Below the pieces are notes generated by a model, which saw only the letters and a list, made by a program, of their open reading frames with translations, was not told the DNA's origin and ran no database searches. 41,770 nucleotides of DNA from JAZSMS01 sp045536015 (lineage in GTDB: Bacteria > Bacillota > Clostridia > Christensenellales > QALW01), in the NCBI GenBank assembly GCA_045536015.1, contig JAZSMS010000111.1:1-41770 (forward strand), written 5' to 3'. Of the stretch, positions 15,101 through 23,288 are shown in pieces. How positions within the stretch are numbered: position 1 is the first letter of the stretch; the number at the start of each line of letters is the position of its first letter. Made by a program: the position numbers and the translations under genes.

Positions 15101-16336
15101 TTAGCCTCTGGCTGCATTGACGTTAAGCGCACTACCGGTCAACACGCAGGCGGTGTAGTTATTGTTCCTAAAGAATACGATATAAACGAGTTTACTCCCT
15201 TGCAGTATCCTGCAAACGATCCCGAAGCAGGCGTAATAACCACGCACTTTACGTTTAACTCACTTCACGATACTTTGCTTAAAGCCGATATTTTAGGTCA
15301 CGACGACCCGACTGTAATACGTATGCTTGAAGATTTAACGGGCGTTAATGCAAAAGAAGTTCCGCTTGACGATCCTGGCGTTATGAGCTTGTTCTTGTCA
15401 ACCAAGGCGCTTGGAATTTCCGAAGAAGAGCTTGGCACAAAGACGGGTACGTTTGGAATTCCTGAATTCGGTACGGCTTTTACTAGAAAAATGCTTGAAA
15501 AAACCAAGCCAAAGACATTCTCGGACCTTGTAAAGATTTCGGGACTTTCACACGGAACTGACGTTTGGACCAACAATGCCGAAAGACTTATTGACGAAAA
15601 TATTGTACCTATCAGCAAGTGTATCTGTACGCGTGAGGATATTATGAATAACCTTATCCAGTACGGCGTGGAGCAGTTTGCGGCGTTTGATACGATGGAA
15701 AAGGTAAGAAAGGGTAAGGGTATACCCGAGAAGTATTTAGAAGAAATTCGTGCACACGGTATTCCTGAGTGGTTTATTGAATCTTGTAACCTGATCAAGT
15801 ATATGTTCCCTAAAGCTCACGCCGCGGCATACGTTACAACTGCACTTCGTATTGCGTGGTTTAAGGTCTATAAGCCGCATCAGTACTATGCAACGTACTT
15901 CTCGGTGCGCGCAGACGATTTTGAGGTAAGCCTTGCACAAAAGGATAAAGAAGAAATCAAGCAGCTTATTGCCCAGTACCGAGCTATTCCCAAGCCTAAC
16001 CCGCGCGAAAAGGGCATAATAGTAATGCTTGAGATAGTGCTTGAAATGAAACTGCGCGGTATAGAGTTTACAAATATCGACATTTATCTTTCGGATGCAA
16101 CAAAGTTTACTATAACCGAGGATAATTTGATTCGTCCCCCGCTTAATGCAGTTCCACAGCTTGGCGAAACGGCTGCACAGTCGATAGTGGATGCGCGAAA
16201 AATTGAGCCATTTAAATCGCAGGACGATTTGCTTTTGCGTACAAAGCTTTCTAACACGCTTATAAAATCGCTTGAAGATTGCGGATGTTTAAAAAATCTT
16301 CCTAAAAGTCAGCAGATAAGCATTTTTGACCTTTAA
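12179..16336 (+). CDS. polC: DNA polymerase III alpha subunit, PolC type, with apparently inactivated exonuclease
   Basis: The 1385-residue protein has PolC order: N-terminal domain, acidic linker (about 85-130), OB domain (about 187-265), split PHP domain (HLHTKMSQMDG, residues 287-297; LTDHG; ATGDVHYL near 679-686), inserted exonuclease (about 370-535), then the polymerase core. The core has a four-Cys zinc site (856, 859, 882, 885) and catalytic PDIDLNFSG (Asp911, Asp913). The C-terminal QQISIFDL fits a beta-clamp-binding motif. Oddly, the exonuclease lacks its catalytic residues. Exo I DxE is Ser376-Ile-Ser378, the Exo II Asp is Thr460, and the Exo III His and Asp are Lys517 and Thr522. 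The frame is open throughout, so this is substitution, not truncation. GGAG precedes the ATG. Confidence 0.96.
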   Translation: MSVTLSKQNSKFMLALENALDKTVIELLEFEKAVISDSGSQWQIYFNSVCQLDDAKYSALKQAVKKIVPPLVEVELFVRVEAPTQALEEPDFDDVPLPEEAPEENEELPQEEIPTVLEQDTLTPEERYKRRMEQLTREAAKNAKPSAKPASKKRGIKSVSADGIALYGKDFSPKKITPINEIDDFTRFVTIEGDVIGSDIITYKSGKGIIFTFNVTDYTSSITCKLFALSEQADELLEKISGHIIVQGTCSFDTFASELTINPKAIKKAPAPKEQTDNAPVKRVELHLHTKMSQMDGVLDVSKLLKLMKKYGHDTVALTDHGVVQAFPDMEAAIAKQKMNDVKIIFGTEGYLLNDDPVLELGENKKLRELKYCVYSISTTGESVLTDSIIEIGACIFDNGALQEQTFYSLVNPHRDIDESQYENISNAALSAAPDIDAVIKAFWQFAQGCVLVSHESTKTMPFILKAGDDAKVKTESASVDTLRVSRELISTIKSGKFNKVCDALDIKTGEIENALKKAELTAVIWRKLLEHLESFNVFTVDEFNKKLDSDAGSRYHIIIIAKNKVGLKNLYTLVTESHLHHLRRKRPQIPRSLLKKHREGLIIASACEAGELFRAIVSGANDEKLKQIASFYDYLEVQPLGNNEFMLREGLVSSREQLIDLNKKVIWLGEELNIPVIATGDVHYLLKRDAIYRSIIQCAEGYSDADKQAPLYYRTTEEMLDEFYYLDEKKRYEIVVENTRALAAQCEKMESFPRDRLYTPTMENAEEDLRQMCFEKAYKMYGNPLPEIVQKRLDKEINSIINNGYAVLYLIAHKVVKKSNSDGYMVGSRGSVGSSFAATMADITEVNPLTPHYLCPECQYSDFDIDLSQYDCGIDLPHKKCPKCSHELLRLGFNIPFEVFMGFNGDKVPDIDLNFSGVYQPEVHKYIEELFGEKYVFRAGTIGGVADKTAIGYTKKYCEEYSLARPRKAELERLASGCIDVKRTTGQHAGGVVIVPKEYDINEFTPLQYPANDPEAGVITTHFTFNSLHDTLLKADILGHDDPTVIRMLEDLTGVNAKEVPLDDPGVMSLFLSTKALGISEEELGTKTGTFGIPEFGTAFTRKMLEKTKPKTFSDLVKISGLSHGTDVWTNNAERLIDENIVPISKCICTREDIMNNLIQYGVEQFAAFDTMEKVRKGKGIPEKYLEEIRAHGIPEWFIESCNLIKYMFPKAHAAAYVTTALRIAWFKVYKPHQYYATYFSVRADDFEVSLAQKDKEEIKQLIAQYRAIPKPNPREKGIIVMLEIVLEMKLRGIEFTNIDIYLSDATKFTITEDNLIRPPLNAVPQLGETAAQSIVDARKIEPFKSQDDLLLRTKLSNTLIKSLEDCGCLKNLPKSQQISIFDL

Positions 16337-16355
16337 AAAATCAACAAAAAAATTG

Positions 16356-16385
16356 TTTGCATTTTTTAAACATGTATGATATTAT
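16356..16385 (+). promoter_or_regulatory. Probable promoter of the rimP-infB operon
   Basis: TTTGCA (16356-16361) and TATTAT (16380-16385) lie 18 nt apart with an extended -10 TGA. The transcript would begin about 20 nt before the leader hairpin. Confidence 0.5.
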
Positions 16386-16410
16386 ATTTTTGTACTAATA
16401 CTTCTTATGT

Positions 16411-16441
16411 AAGAGTGGGCAGCAATTCCCACTCTTGCTTT
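16411..16441 (+). promoter_or_regulatory. Leader hairpin of the rimP operon, terminator-like
   Basis: The stem AAGAGTGGG/CCCACTCTT (16411-16419 with 16428-16436) is followed by GCTTTTT. It lies between the probable promoter and the rimP ribosome binding site, so it could act as an attenuator of the operon or as the terminator of polC. Confidence 0.65.
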
Positions 16442-16462
16442 TTGAAATAGGGGTGGAAATTT

Positions 16463-16912
16463 ATGTCAGTTGAAGAACTTGCTGCACGCGCGGCGTATCC
16501 CAAAATAGAAGAGCTTGGATTTGAGCCTGCCGACGTTGAATTTGTTAAAGAAGACGGCGATATGTGCTTAAAGTTTTATATCTGCTCGCCAACAGGTGTT
16601 GGCATTGAAGATTGTGAGGCTGTTTCTAAAGCAATCGATCCGATTGATGAAGAAGCTGATCCAACACAAGGCAAGCCCTATTGCCTTTGCGTAAGCTCAT
16701 GGGGCGACAGACCGTTAAAGAATGATGCCGACTTTAAGCGTAACTTAAATTTAGAGGTTGACGTGCGCCTTAAAAAAGCGGTAAGCGGCAAAAAGAAAAG
16801 ATTTGCAGGAACGCTTTTGGACTTTGATGAAGAAAAAATTACCGTGTTGGTTCAAGGGACCAAAACGGTTTTTGAAAAAGAAAATATTGATACGGTAAGA
16901 CCGTATTTTTAA
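16463..16912 (+). CDS. rimP: Ribosome maturation factor RimP
   Basis: The 149-residue protein shows the RimP pattern: N-terminal alpha/beta domain with LGFEPADVEFVKE, the IEDCEAVSKAID and YCLCVSSWGDRPLKNDADFKR blocks, then a small Sm-like C-terminal barrel (FAGTLLDFDEEKITVLV). RimP binds free 30S subunits and helps their late maturation. A GGGGTGG-type site lies 7 nt before the ATG. It is the first gene of the operon, 17 nt from nusA. Confidence 0.95.
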   Translation: MSVEELAARAAYPKIEELGFEPADVEFVKEDGDMCLKFYICSPTGVGIEDCEAVSKAIDPIDEEADPTQGKPYCLCVSSWGDRPLKNDADFKRNLNLEVDVRLKKAVSGKKKRFAGTLLDFDEEKITVLVQGTKTVFEKENIDTVRPYF

Positions 16913-16929
16913 GAAACGGAGAAAAAATA

Positions 16930-17991
16930 ATGAGCTTAGAATTACTTGAAGCAATAAAAATGCTTGAAAAAGAAAAGGGAATGGATGCTGAGTCGCTTTT
17001 TGAGGCTGTTGAGCTTGCGATGGTTTCGGCATATAAAAAAGCACGTCCTTGGGGTGATGCGGCTACTATCGTTGCGCATATGAACAGAGAAACCGGAGAG
17101 GTTCGTTGCTATATTGTTAAAACAGTAGTAGAAGAGGTTTACGATAACCTTTTAGAAATTTCACTTGAGGATGCACAAGAAATTAATCCCAATGCGCAAA
17201 TTGACGATACCGTTGAGGTTGATGATACACCAGAATCTTACGGAAGAATCGGTGCGCAGACTGCACGTCAGGTTATAACACAAAGAATCAGAGAGGCGGA
17301 AAAAGGTCAGACGTACAGTGAGTATGCCGACAAGCAGGGTGAAATTATGACGGGCGTAGTTCAGAGAATAGAAAACGGCTACGTTTATTTGGAGCTTGGC
17401 AAGCTTGAGGGCGTTATGCCTCCCAAGGAGCAGCCCGCAGGCGAAAAGTACGCACCCGGTCAGCGCATTAAGGTTTACGTTTCTGATGTAAAAAAGGTTC
17501 AGTACGGTACAAACATTATCGTTTCGCGTACTCATCCCCAGCTTATCAAGCGTCTTTTCGAGCTTGAGGTTCCCGAAATTGCTCAGGGTACGGTTGTTAT
17601 TAAGTCGATTGCGCGTGATGCAGGCTCAAGAACAAAAATTGCCGTTTACAGCGAAGACGAAAACGTTGATCCGCTCGGCGCATGCGTTGGACCTAAGGGA
17701 ACGCGCGTTGCAAACATTGTTGGAGAAATAAACGACGAAAAAATCGATATAATTAAATGGAGCGAGGATCCTGTTACCTATATAGCAAACGCGCTTAGTC
17801 CTTCAAAGGTTATAATGGTGCGTATTGATTCTGATGGCGAAAAGAAAAAGGCTACCGCAGTAGTTCCTGATAATCAGCTTTCGCTTGCTATCGGTAAAAG
17901 AGGACAAAACGCTTCGCTTACTGCGCGCTTAACGGCTTGGAATATTGATATTAAATCAGAAAGTCAGGTTGGAGAAGCCGCAAATGACTAA
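16930..17991 (+). CDS. nusA: Transcription termination/antitermination factor NusA
   Basis: The 353-residue protein has the N-terminal RNA-polymerase-binding domain (MSLELLEAIKMLEKEKGMD), an S1 domain (about 133-200, GEIMTGVVQRIENGYVYLELG) and two KH domains (PLGACVGPKGTRVANIVGE and NQLSLAIGKRGQNASLTARLTAW). It lacks the acidic repeats of enterobacterial NusA, as is normal for Bacillota. It modulates pausing and termination. GGAG precedes the ATG, and the end overlaps ylxR by 8 nt. Confidence 0.97.
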   Translation: MSLELLEAIKMLEKEKGMDAESLFEAVELAMVSAYKKARPWGDAATIVAHMNRETGEVRCYIVKTVVEEVYDNLLEISLEDAQEINPNAQIDDTVEVDDTPESYGRIGAQTARQVITQRIREAEKGQTYSEYADKQGEIMTGVVQRIENGYVYLELGKLEGVMPPKEQPAGEKYAPGQRIKVYVSDVKKVQYGTNIIVSRTHPQLIKRLFELEVPEIAQGTVVIKSIARDAGSRTKIAVYSEDENVDPLGACVGPKGTRVANIVGEINDEKIDIIKWSEDPVTYIANALSPSKVIMVRIDSDGEKKKATAVVPDNQLSLAIGKRGQNASLTARLTAWNIDIKSESQVGEAAND

Positions 17992-18250
17992 AACCAAAAA
18001 AACGCCTATGCGTATGTGTGTCGGCTGCCGAGAAATGAAGCCCAAGCAAGAGCTTATAAGGGTGCTTCGCACTCCTGAGGGCGAAATTAAGGCAGACGCT
18101 TCTAACAAGGCATCGGGTAGGGGCGCGTATATTTGCCCTAATGCCGATTGTTTAAAAAAGAGCATTAAAACAAACGCCTTATCGCGTTCGCTTGACGTGC
18201 CGATTGGTCAAGAAATATATGATCGTCTTGAAAAGGAAATAAATGGATAA
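17984..18250 (+). CDS. ylxR: YlxR family RNA-binding protein (DUF448)
   Basis: The 88-residue basic protein has MRMCVGCREMKPKQELIRV and GRGAYICPNADCLKKSIK, the DUF448 signature with four Cys. In related bacteria YlxR (RnpM) binds nucleic acid, and it has been reported to interact with the RNase P RNA. The true start is the ATG at 17984, with GGAG 9 nt upstream; it overlaps the end of nusA by 8 nt. Its own end overlaps ylxQ by 8 nt. Confidence 0.93.
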   Translation: MTKTKKTPMRMCVGCREMKPKQELIRVLRTPEGEIKADASNKASGRGAYICPNADCLKKSIKTNALSRSLDVPIGQEIYDRLEKEING

Positions 18251-18578
18251 AATACAAGCAAATGCAAAAATAAAAGCATATTTGGGCTTTGCGGCAAAAA
18301 CGCGAAGCATTGCTTCGGGCGCCGATGCAGTTGAGCAAGCAATTCGCGCAGGCAAGGCAAAGCTTGTGCTGATTTGCAGCCAGGCATCCAGCGCTACAAT
18401 CGAAAGATTTTCGTTTGCATCAAGCACGCATTCAGTTAAATGTGTGTTAATAGAAGACGAGGCTTTAGGGCAGGCAATAGGCAAGCCCGAGAGGAAAATA
18501 GTTTGTATTTTGGATAATAAATTTGCAACTGCAATAATTAACGAGATAAACCTTATTGATTTGGGGGACAAAAAATGA
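18243..18578 (+). CDS. ylxQ: L7Ae/L30e-like ribosomal protein YlxQ
   Basis: The 111-residue protein has the L7Ae-type pattern: YLGFAAKTRSIASGADAVEQAIRAGKAKLV followed by a hydrophobic strand, and a late RKIVCILDNKFATAI. Homologues bind RNA kink-turns. It always sits between ylxR and infB in Bacillota and overlaps both here (ATGA with infB), so its translation is coupled. Confidence 0.9.
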   Translation: MDKIQANAKIKAYLGFAAKTRSIASGADAVEQAIRAGKAKLVLICSQASSATIERFSFASSTHSVKCVLIEDEALGQAIGKPERKIVCILDNKFATAIINEINLIDLGDKK

Positions 18579-21109
18579 GTAAAGCATCAGAAATTTATAC
18601 CTCAGGCAGAGAAATGCTTGAAAAAATTTCAAAGGTAAGCAAGAGCTTGGAGGAGCAAAAAGCATCGCTTAAAAAATTAAGTGACGAAATTGCTCAAAAA
18701 GAGCTTGCACAAAAACAAGAGCAGCAAAGAAAAGAGCAGGAACAGGCTAGACTTGAGTACGAGAAAAAACGTGCTGAGGAGGCTGCTGCCGAAATAGCTG
18801 CATTAGAGGCTGAAGAGAAAAAGGCTGCAAAAACACAGGAAAAACCCGCAAACGTGCAGGAAAAGCCTGTGGAAAAAGCACAGCCTGATGAAAAAACACA
18901 GACTGCCCAAAAGACCGAGCAAACCAAAAAGCAGGGTGAGCAGAGAGATAAAAAATCTCCCGAAGAGCGCGGCTTCCGCAGACCTAACAGTACGTATCAG
19001 AATTCGCGCAAGGATACTTACGAAAACCGTCAGAATGACAGAAGACAGCCTCAGGGTGATAGAAAACAACCTGCTCAACAACAAAACCAGGGCGAAAGAA
19101 AGCAACAAACACGTCCTCAAAGAGTCCCCGAGGTTGATATTCCTACGGGAGAAAAGGGCCACGTAAGCAATTACGATCCTAATAAAAAGAATTACCGCAA
19201 AAAGCAGGAAGCAGAGCAAACGCCCAAGAATAACCGTAAAGAAAATTCGCGTCGCAACAATAACGTTGCTATTGACGAGGATGAATTCTTCCGCGTACGC
19301 AAGCCCAAGAATAAGAAGGAGCCTAAAAAGGTTATTGAGCCTATCGTTATCGAAAATGCCGTTATGACAACCGAGATGATAGGTATTAAGGATCTTTCCG
19401 AAAAGCTTGGTAAGCCTGCGGCAGATATCGTTAAAAAGCTTTTCTTAATGGGCGTAATGGCTACCGTTAACCAGGAGATCGACTACGAAACCGCATTTAT
19501 GGTAGCAAGTGAATACGGTATCGAGCTTGAACAAAAGCTTGCAAAGACGTTTGAGGATACGCTTATCGACGTTTCGGATGATTCGGACCAAAGCGGCGAA
19601 GACTACGTAACGCGTCCCCCCGTTGTTACCGTTATGGGTCACGTTGACCACGGTAAAACTTCGTTGCTTGACGCTATTCGTCATGCAAACGTTACTATGG
19701 GCGAAGCAGGCGGAATTACACAGCACATTGGTGCATACCAGGTAGAATATAATAAAAAGAAAATTACGTTTATTGATACCCCCGGCCACGAAGCGTTTAC
19801 TTCGATGCGTGCACGCGGTGCGCAGTCAACCGATATTGCAATATTGGTTGTTGCAGCCGACGACGGTGTTATGCCCCAGACTATCGAGGCTATAAACCAC
19901 GCAAAAGCCGCCGAGGTTCCGATAATCGTTGCAATAAACAAAATGGATAAGCCCACGGCAGACCCCGACAGAGTTAAAACCGAGCTTACTCAGCACGGCA
20001 TCGTGCCTGAAGAATGGGGCGGCGATAATATGATCGTTCCCGTTTCGGCATATACCAAAGAGGGTATTGATTCGCTTCTTGAAAGCATTTTACTTATTGC
20101 CGAGGTCGAAGATTATAAGGCAAATCCCAAAACAATGGCAAAGGGTATTATTATTGAGGCAAAGCTTGATAAGGGCCGCGGTCCCGTTGCTTCGGTATTA
20201 ATTCAGAATGGTACGCTTCATATCGGTGATACTATAGTTGCAGGTACCGTTTTTGGTAGAGTTCGCGCTATGATGAACGATAAGGGCGAACGCTTAAAGG
20301 AAGCTCCTCCGTCAACGCCGGTTGAGGTGCTTGGCTTTAACGACGTTCCCGATGCAGGCGATAAGCTCTATGCAACCGAGGACGACCGTCTTTCGCGACA
20401 GGTTGCCGAGGAACGTCAGGCAAAAATTAAGGCAGAGCAGGCAAAGGCAAGAGCAAAGGCATCACTTGACGATTTGTTTGCGCAAATTCAGGAAGGCGAA
20501 ATGAAACAGCTTAACCTTATTATCAAGGCTGACGTTCAAGGCAGCGTTGAGGCTGTTAAGCAGGCTATGGAAAAGCTTTCCAATGAAGAGGTTAAGGTTG
20601 TAGTCGTTCACGGTGCAGTTGGTGCTATTGCTAACTCCGACGTTGTTTTAGCGCAGGCTTCAAACGCTATTATTATCGGCTTTAACGTTCGCCCCGATTC
20701 AACAGCGAGAGCACTTGCCGAAAAAGAAAAGATTGATATCCGCCTCTACCGCGTTATTTATAATGCTATTGAAGAGATAGAAGCGGCTATGAAGGGTATG
20801 CTTGCGCCTGAATTCAGAGAAGCACTTTTAGGTCACGCACAGGTTCGTCAGACCTTTAAGGTTCCCGGTCACGGCACCGTTGCGGGCTGCTACGTTACTG
20901 ACGGTAAAATTACACGCTCGTGCAAGTTAAGACTTCTTCGTGACAATATTGTTATTCACGAGGGCGAGGTTGATTCGCTTCGACGCTTTAAAGATGACGT
21001 TAAAGAGGTTGCAACCGGTTACGAATGCGGTATCGGCATCGTTGGCTATAACGATATTAAAGAAAACGACGTTATTGAAGCGTTTATTATGGAAGAAATA
21101 GCAAGATAA
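18575..21109 (+). CDS. infB: Translation initiation factor IF-2
   Basis: The 844-residue protein has an N-terminal low-complexity region rich in Lys, Glu, Gln and Arg (about 20-230), an IF2-N domain, and the GTPase domain. The GTPase motifs are G1 GHVDHGKT (355-362), G3 DTPGHEAF and G4 NKMD. Domains II-IV end in GIGIVGYNDIKENDVIEAF. It delivers initiator tRNA to the 30S subunit. The start overlaps the ylxQ stop (ATGA), with a GGGG-containing site upstream. Length is normal for Clostridia. Confidence 0.98.
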   Translation: MSKASEIYTSGREMLEKISKVSKSLEEQKASLKKLSDEIAQKELAQKQEQQRKEQEQARLEYEKKRAEEAAAEIAALEAEEKKAAKTQEKPANVQEKPVEKAQPDEKTQTAQKTEQTKKQGEQRDKKSPEERGFRRPNSTYQNSRKDTYENRQNDRRQPQGDRKQPAQQQNQGERKQQTRPQRVPEVDIPTGEKGHVSNYDPNKKNYRKKQEAEQTPKNNRKENSRRNNNVAIDEDEFFRVRKPKNKKEPKKVIEPIVIENAVMTTEMIGIKDLSEKLGKPAADIVKKLFLMGVMATVNQEIDYETAFMVASEYGIELEQKLAKTFEDTLIDVSDDSDQSGEDYVTRPPVVTVMGHVDHGKTSLLDAIRHANVTMGEAGGITQHIGAYQVEYNKKKITFIDTPGHEAFTSMRARGAQSTDIAILVVAADDGVMPQTIEAINHAKAAEVPIIVAINKMDKPTADPDRVKTELTQHGIVPEEWGGDNMIVPVSAYTKEGIDSLLESILLIAEVEDYKANPKTMAKGIIIEAKLDKGRGPVASVLIQNGTLHIGDTIVAGTVFGRVRAMMNDKGERLKEAPPSTPVEVLGFNDVPDAGDKLYATEDDRLSRQVAEERQAKIKAEQAKARAKASLDDLFAQIQEGEMKQLNLIIKADVQGSVEAVKQAMEKLSNEEVKVVVVHGAVGAIANSDVVLAQASNAIIIGFNVRPDSTARALAEKEKIDIRLYRVIYNAIEEIEAAMKGMLAPEFREALLGHAQVRQTFKVPGHGTVAGCYVTDGKITRSCKLRLLRDNIVIHEGEVDSLRRFKDDVKEVATGYECGIGIVGYNDIKENDVIEAFIMEEIAR

Positions 21110-21118
21110 GGAGATTTT

Positions 21119-21472
21119 ATGCAATATAAACGTTCTGACAGACTTGCGCTTGAAATTCAGCGCACGCTTGCAGATATTATCCGCAATGAGCTTAACGACC
21201 CAAGGATAAGCAGTCTTGCAAGCATAATTAAGGTAGAACTTTCTAATGATCTGCAGTATTGTAAGGTTTATGTAACGGTGTACGGCACAGATGAAGAGGT
21301 TAAAAATACCTTTGAAGGCTTAGAAAAGGCAAAGGGCTTTATTAAGCGCTTGTTGTTTGAAAAAATAAAACTTCGTAAGGCACCCGAGCTTACGTTTGTA
21401 AAGGACGATTCGATAGCCTATAGCGTACACATAAGTGAAATTCTTAATAAAATTAACGAGGAAGAAAAATGA
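21119..21472 (+). CDS. rbfA: Ribosome-binding factor A
   Basis: The 117-residue protein has KRSDRLALEIQRTLADIIRNEL at the start and LRKAPELTFVKDDSIAYSVHISEIL near the end, the RbfA KH-like pattern. It binds 30S precursors and aids 16S rRNA 5'-end maturation. AAGGAG precedes the ATG 9 nt after infB, and its stop overlaps the next start (ATGA). Confidence 0.96.
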   Translation: MQYKRSDRLALEIQRTLADIIRNELNDPRISSLASIIKVELSNDLQYCKVYVTVYGTDEEVKNTFEGLEKAKGFIKRLLFEKIKLRKAPELTFVKDDSIAYSVHISEILNKINEEEK

Positions 21473-22410
21473 AGAAGTTAGTCGAATTTATCAAGCAAGG
21501 AAACGCCTTTGCCATCATTTCGCATACTTCACCCGACGGCGACACTATGGGAAGTGCCGCCGCACTTATTTATGCTCTGCATAAGCTGGGCAAAAAGGCA
21601 AAATGGCTTTGTGACGGCGAAATTCCGCATGATTTTATGAATTTAGAGCAGATAGCCTCGCTTGTTAAAAAGAATGATTTAAAAAAGTATGACAGTATTA
21701 TCTGTGTTGATGCCGCCGACAAGGACAGGCTTGGCAAAAATAAGCAGATGATTGAAAACTTTCCGCGCGTTGCGCAGATTGACCACCACGTAAGCAACAC
21801 TAATTATGCTTCTATAAACGTTGTGCGCGACCGTAATGCCTGCGCATTTGCGGTTTTAGAGCTTATAGACGCACTTGAAGTAGAGGTAGACACCGATATT
21901 GCGCGTGCTTTATATGTTGGTATTTGTACTGATACGGGAAGACTTTCTTACAGCACAACCGTAGAGCAGGACGTGCTTGATACTGCAAGATTGTATAAAT
22001 ATAACCTTAGACCTGATTTAATTGTTGCAACACTTTTTAAAACAAAAACTCTTGCCGCAACAAAGCTTTCGGGCAGAGCAATAGAACATCTTGCAACCGC
22101 TTTTGACGGCAAGGTTGCCTATACTTATCTTGACAGTGAAGATTTTTCTGCCTGCAATGCAACTAATGCCGACTCGGAAGGCATAATCGAAACCTGCCGT
22201 AACGTTGAAGGTGCGCTTATAGCGTTTTTTATCCGTCAGACGTTTGATGGATACAAGGTTTCTATGCGCGGAACACCGGGATACAGTGTGCTTGAAATCT
22301 GCCAAAAATTTTCCGGCGGCGGTCACGTGCTTGCGGCGGGATGCACAATAGATAAAAAGCGTGACGACGTTATAAAAGCCGTGCTTGAGGAGATAGAAAA
22401 GATAATATGA
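21469..22410 (+). CDS. nrnA: DHH/DHHA1 phosphoesterase, NrnA type
   Basis: The 313-residue protein carries the DHH catalytic motifs ISHTSPDGDTMGS, ICVDAADKDRLG, QIDHHVSNTNYA and GICTDTGRLSY, then a DHHA1 substrate-binding domain with FSGGGHVLAAGC. NrnA enzymes degrade short oligoribonucleotides and in several species also dephosphorylate 3'-phosphoadenosine 5'-phosphate. The position between rbfA and truB is conserved in Bacillota. It overlaps both neighbours by 4 nt. Confidence 0.92.
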   Translation: MKKLVEFIKQGNAFAIISHTSPDGDTMGSAAALIYALHKLGKKAKWLCDGEIPHDFMNLEQIASLVKKNDLKKYDSIICVDAADKDRLGKNKQMIENFPRVAQIDHHVSNTNYASINVVRDRNACAFAVLELIDALEVEVDTDIARALYVGICTDTGRLSYSTTVEQDVLDTARLYKYNLRPDLIVATLFKTKTLAATKLSGRAIEHLATAFDGKVAYTYLDSEDFSACNATNADSEGIIETCRNVEGALIAFFIRQTFDGYKVSMRGTPGYSVLEICQKFSGGGHVLAAGCTIDKKRDDVIKAVLEEIEKII

Positions 22411-23285
22411 CAGAGGGCGTTATAAACGTTTATAAAGAGGCGGGCTGGACAAGTAATGACGTTGTTTGCAAGCTAAAGGGTGTGCTTCATCAAAAGCGGA
22501 TAGGCCACGCGGGCACACTTGACCCCGATGCCTGCGGTGTTTTGCCCGTTTGCGTTGGCAGGGCAACAAAGCTTTTTGACTATCTAACCACGCGCAAAAA
22601 AACGTATGTTGCAACGATTTTTTTCGGTGCAGTTACCGATACGCAGGATGCAAGCGGTAACGTTTTAGAGCAAAGCGGCGCTTGTCCAAGCGACAAAGAA
22701 CTTGAAGAAGTTTTAAGTGAATTTTTGGGAAAAATAAAGCAAATTCCGCCAATGTATTCGGCAATAAAAAAGAATGGAAAAAAGCTTTACGAGCTTGCCC
22801 GCGCAGGTGAAGAAATCGAGCGTGAAGCACGCGAGGTAGAAATTTTAGATATAAAAGTGCTTTCGCCTATTAAAGAAAATGCGTGCAAAATAAGTGTTAC
22901 CTGCTCTAAAGGCACGTATATCCGTACGCTTTGTCACGATATAGGTCAAAGGCTTAACTGCGGCGCGTATATGCTTGACTTATTGCGCGTTAATGCGGCG
23001 GGTTTTGCACTTGAAAACGCGCTTACAATTTCGCAGATTGAAAAGCTTGTCGGCAATAACGATTTTTCGTTTGTTGTGCCGATAGAAAAGGCAATAGAGT
23101 TTTATCCACGAATAGATATCGATGAAAGCTGCTTAAAGAAAATAGAAAACGGCAATAAGGTAGAGAAAAAATTTGCGTCAAGTGATTTTTGCGGCTATGC
23201 GCGCATTTACTGTGATGGTAAATTTTTTGGTATTGGCGAAGAAAAAGATGCTTTAATAAGCATAAAATGCAGGCTTGGAGAATAA
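22407..23285 (+). CDS. truB: tRNA pseudouridine(55) synthase
   Basis: The 292-residue protein has the TruB motif I KRIGHAGTLDPDACGVLPVCVG with catalytic Asp39, then IPPMYSAIKKNGKKLYELARAG and SKGTYIRTLCHDIG. A C-terminal segment of about 50 residues resembles a PUA-like end. It makes pseudouridine 55 in the T-loop of tRNAs. The start overlaps nrnA (ATGA). Confidence 0.97.
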   Translation: MTEGVINVYKEAGWTSNDVVCKLKGVLHQKRIGHAGTLDPDACGVLPVCVGRATKLFDYLTTRKKTYVATIFFGAVTDTQDASGNVLEQSGACPSDKELEEVLSEFLGKIKQIPPMYSAIKKNGKKLYELARAGEEIEREAREVEILDIKVLSPIKENACKISVTCSKGTYIRTLCHDIGQRLNCGAYMLDLLRVNAAGFALENALTISQIEKLVGNNDFSFVVPIEKAIEFYPRIDIDESCLKKIENGNKVEKKFASSDFCGYARIYCDGKFFGIGEEKDALISIKCRLGE

Positions 23286-23288
23286 AAA

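Noticed and set aside
15298..15798. Long minus-strand open frame inside polC (166 codons)
   Set aside because: It is antisense to the conserved polymerase core, has Ser-rich composition typical of a shadow frame, and has no ribosome binding site. Similar shadows occur at 13399-13761, 18179-18571 and 24542-24904.
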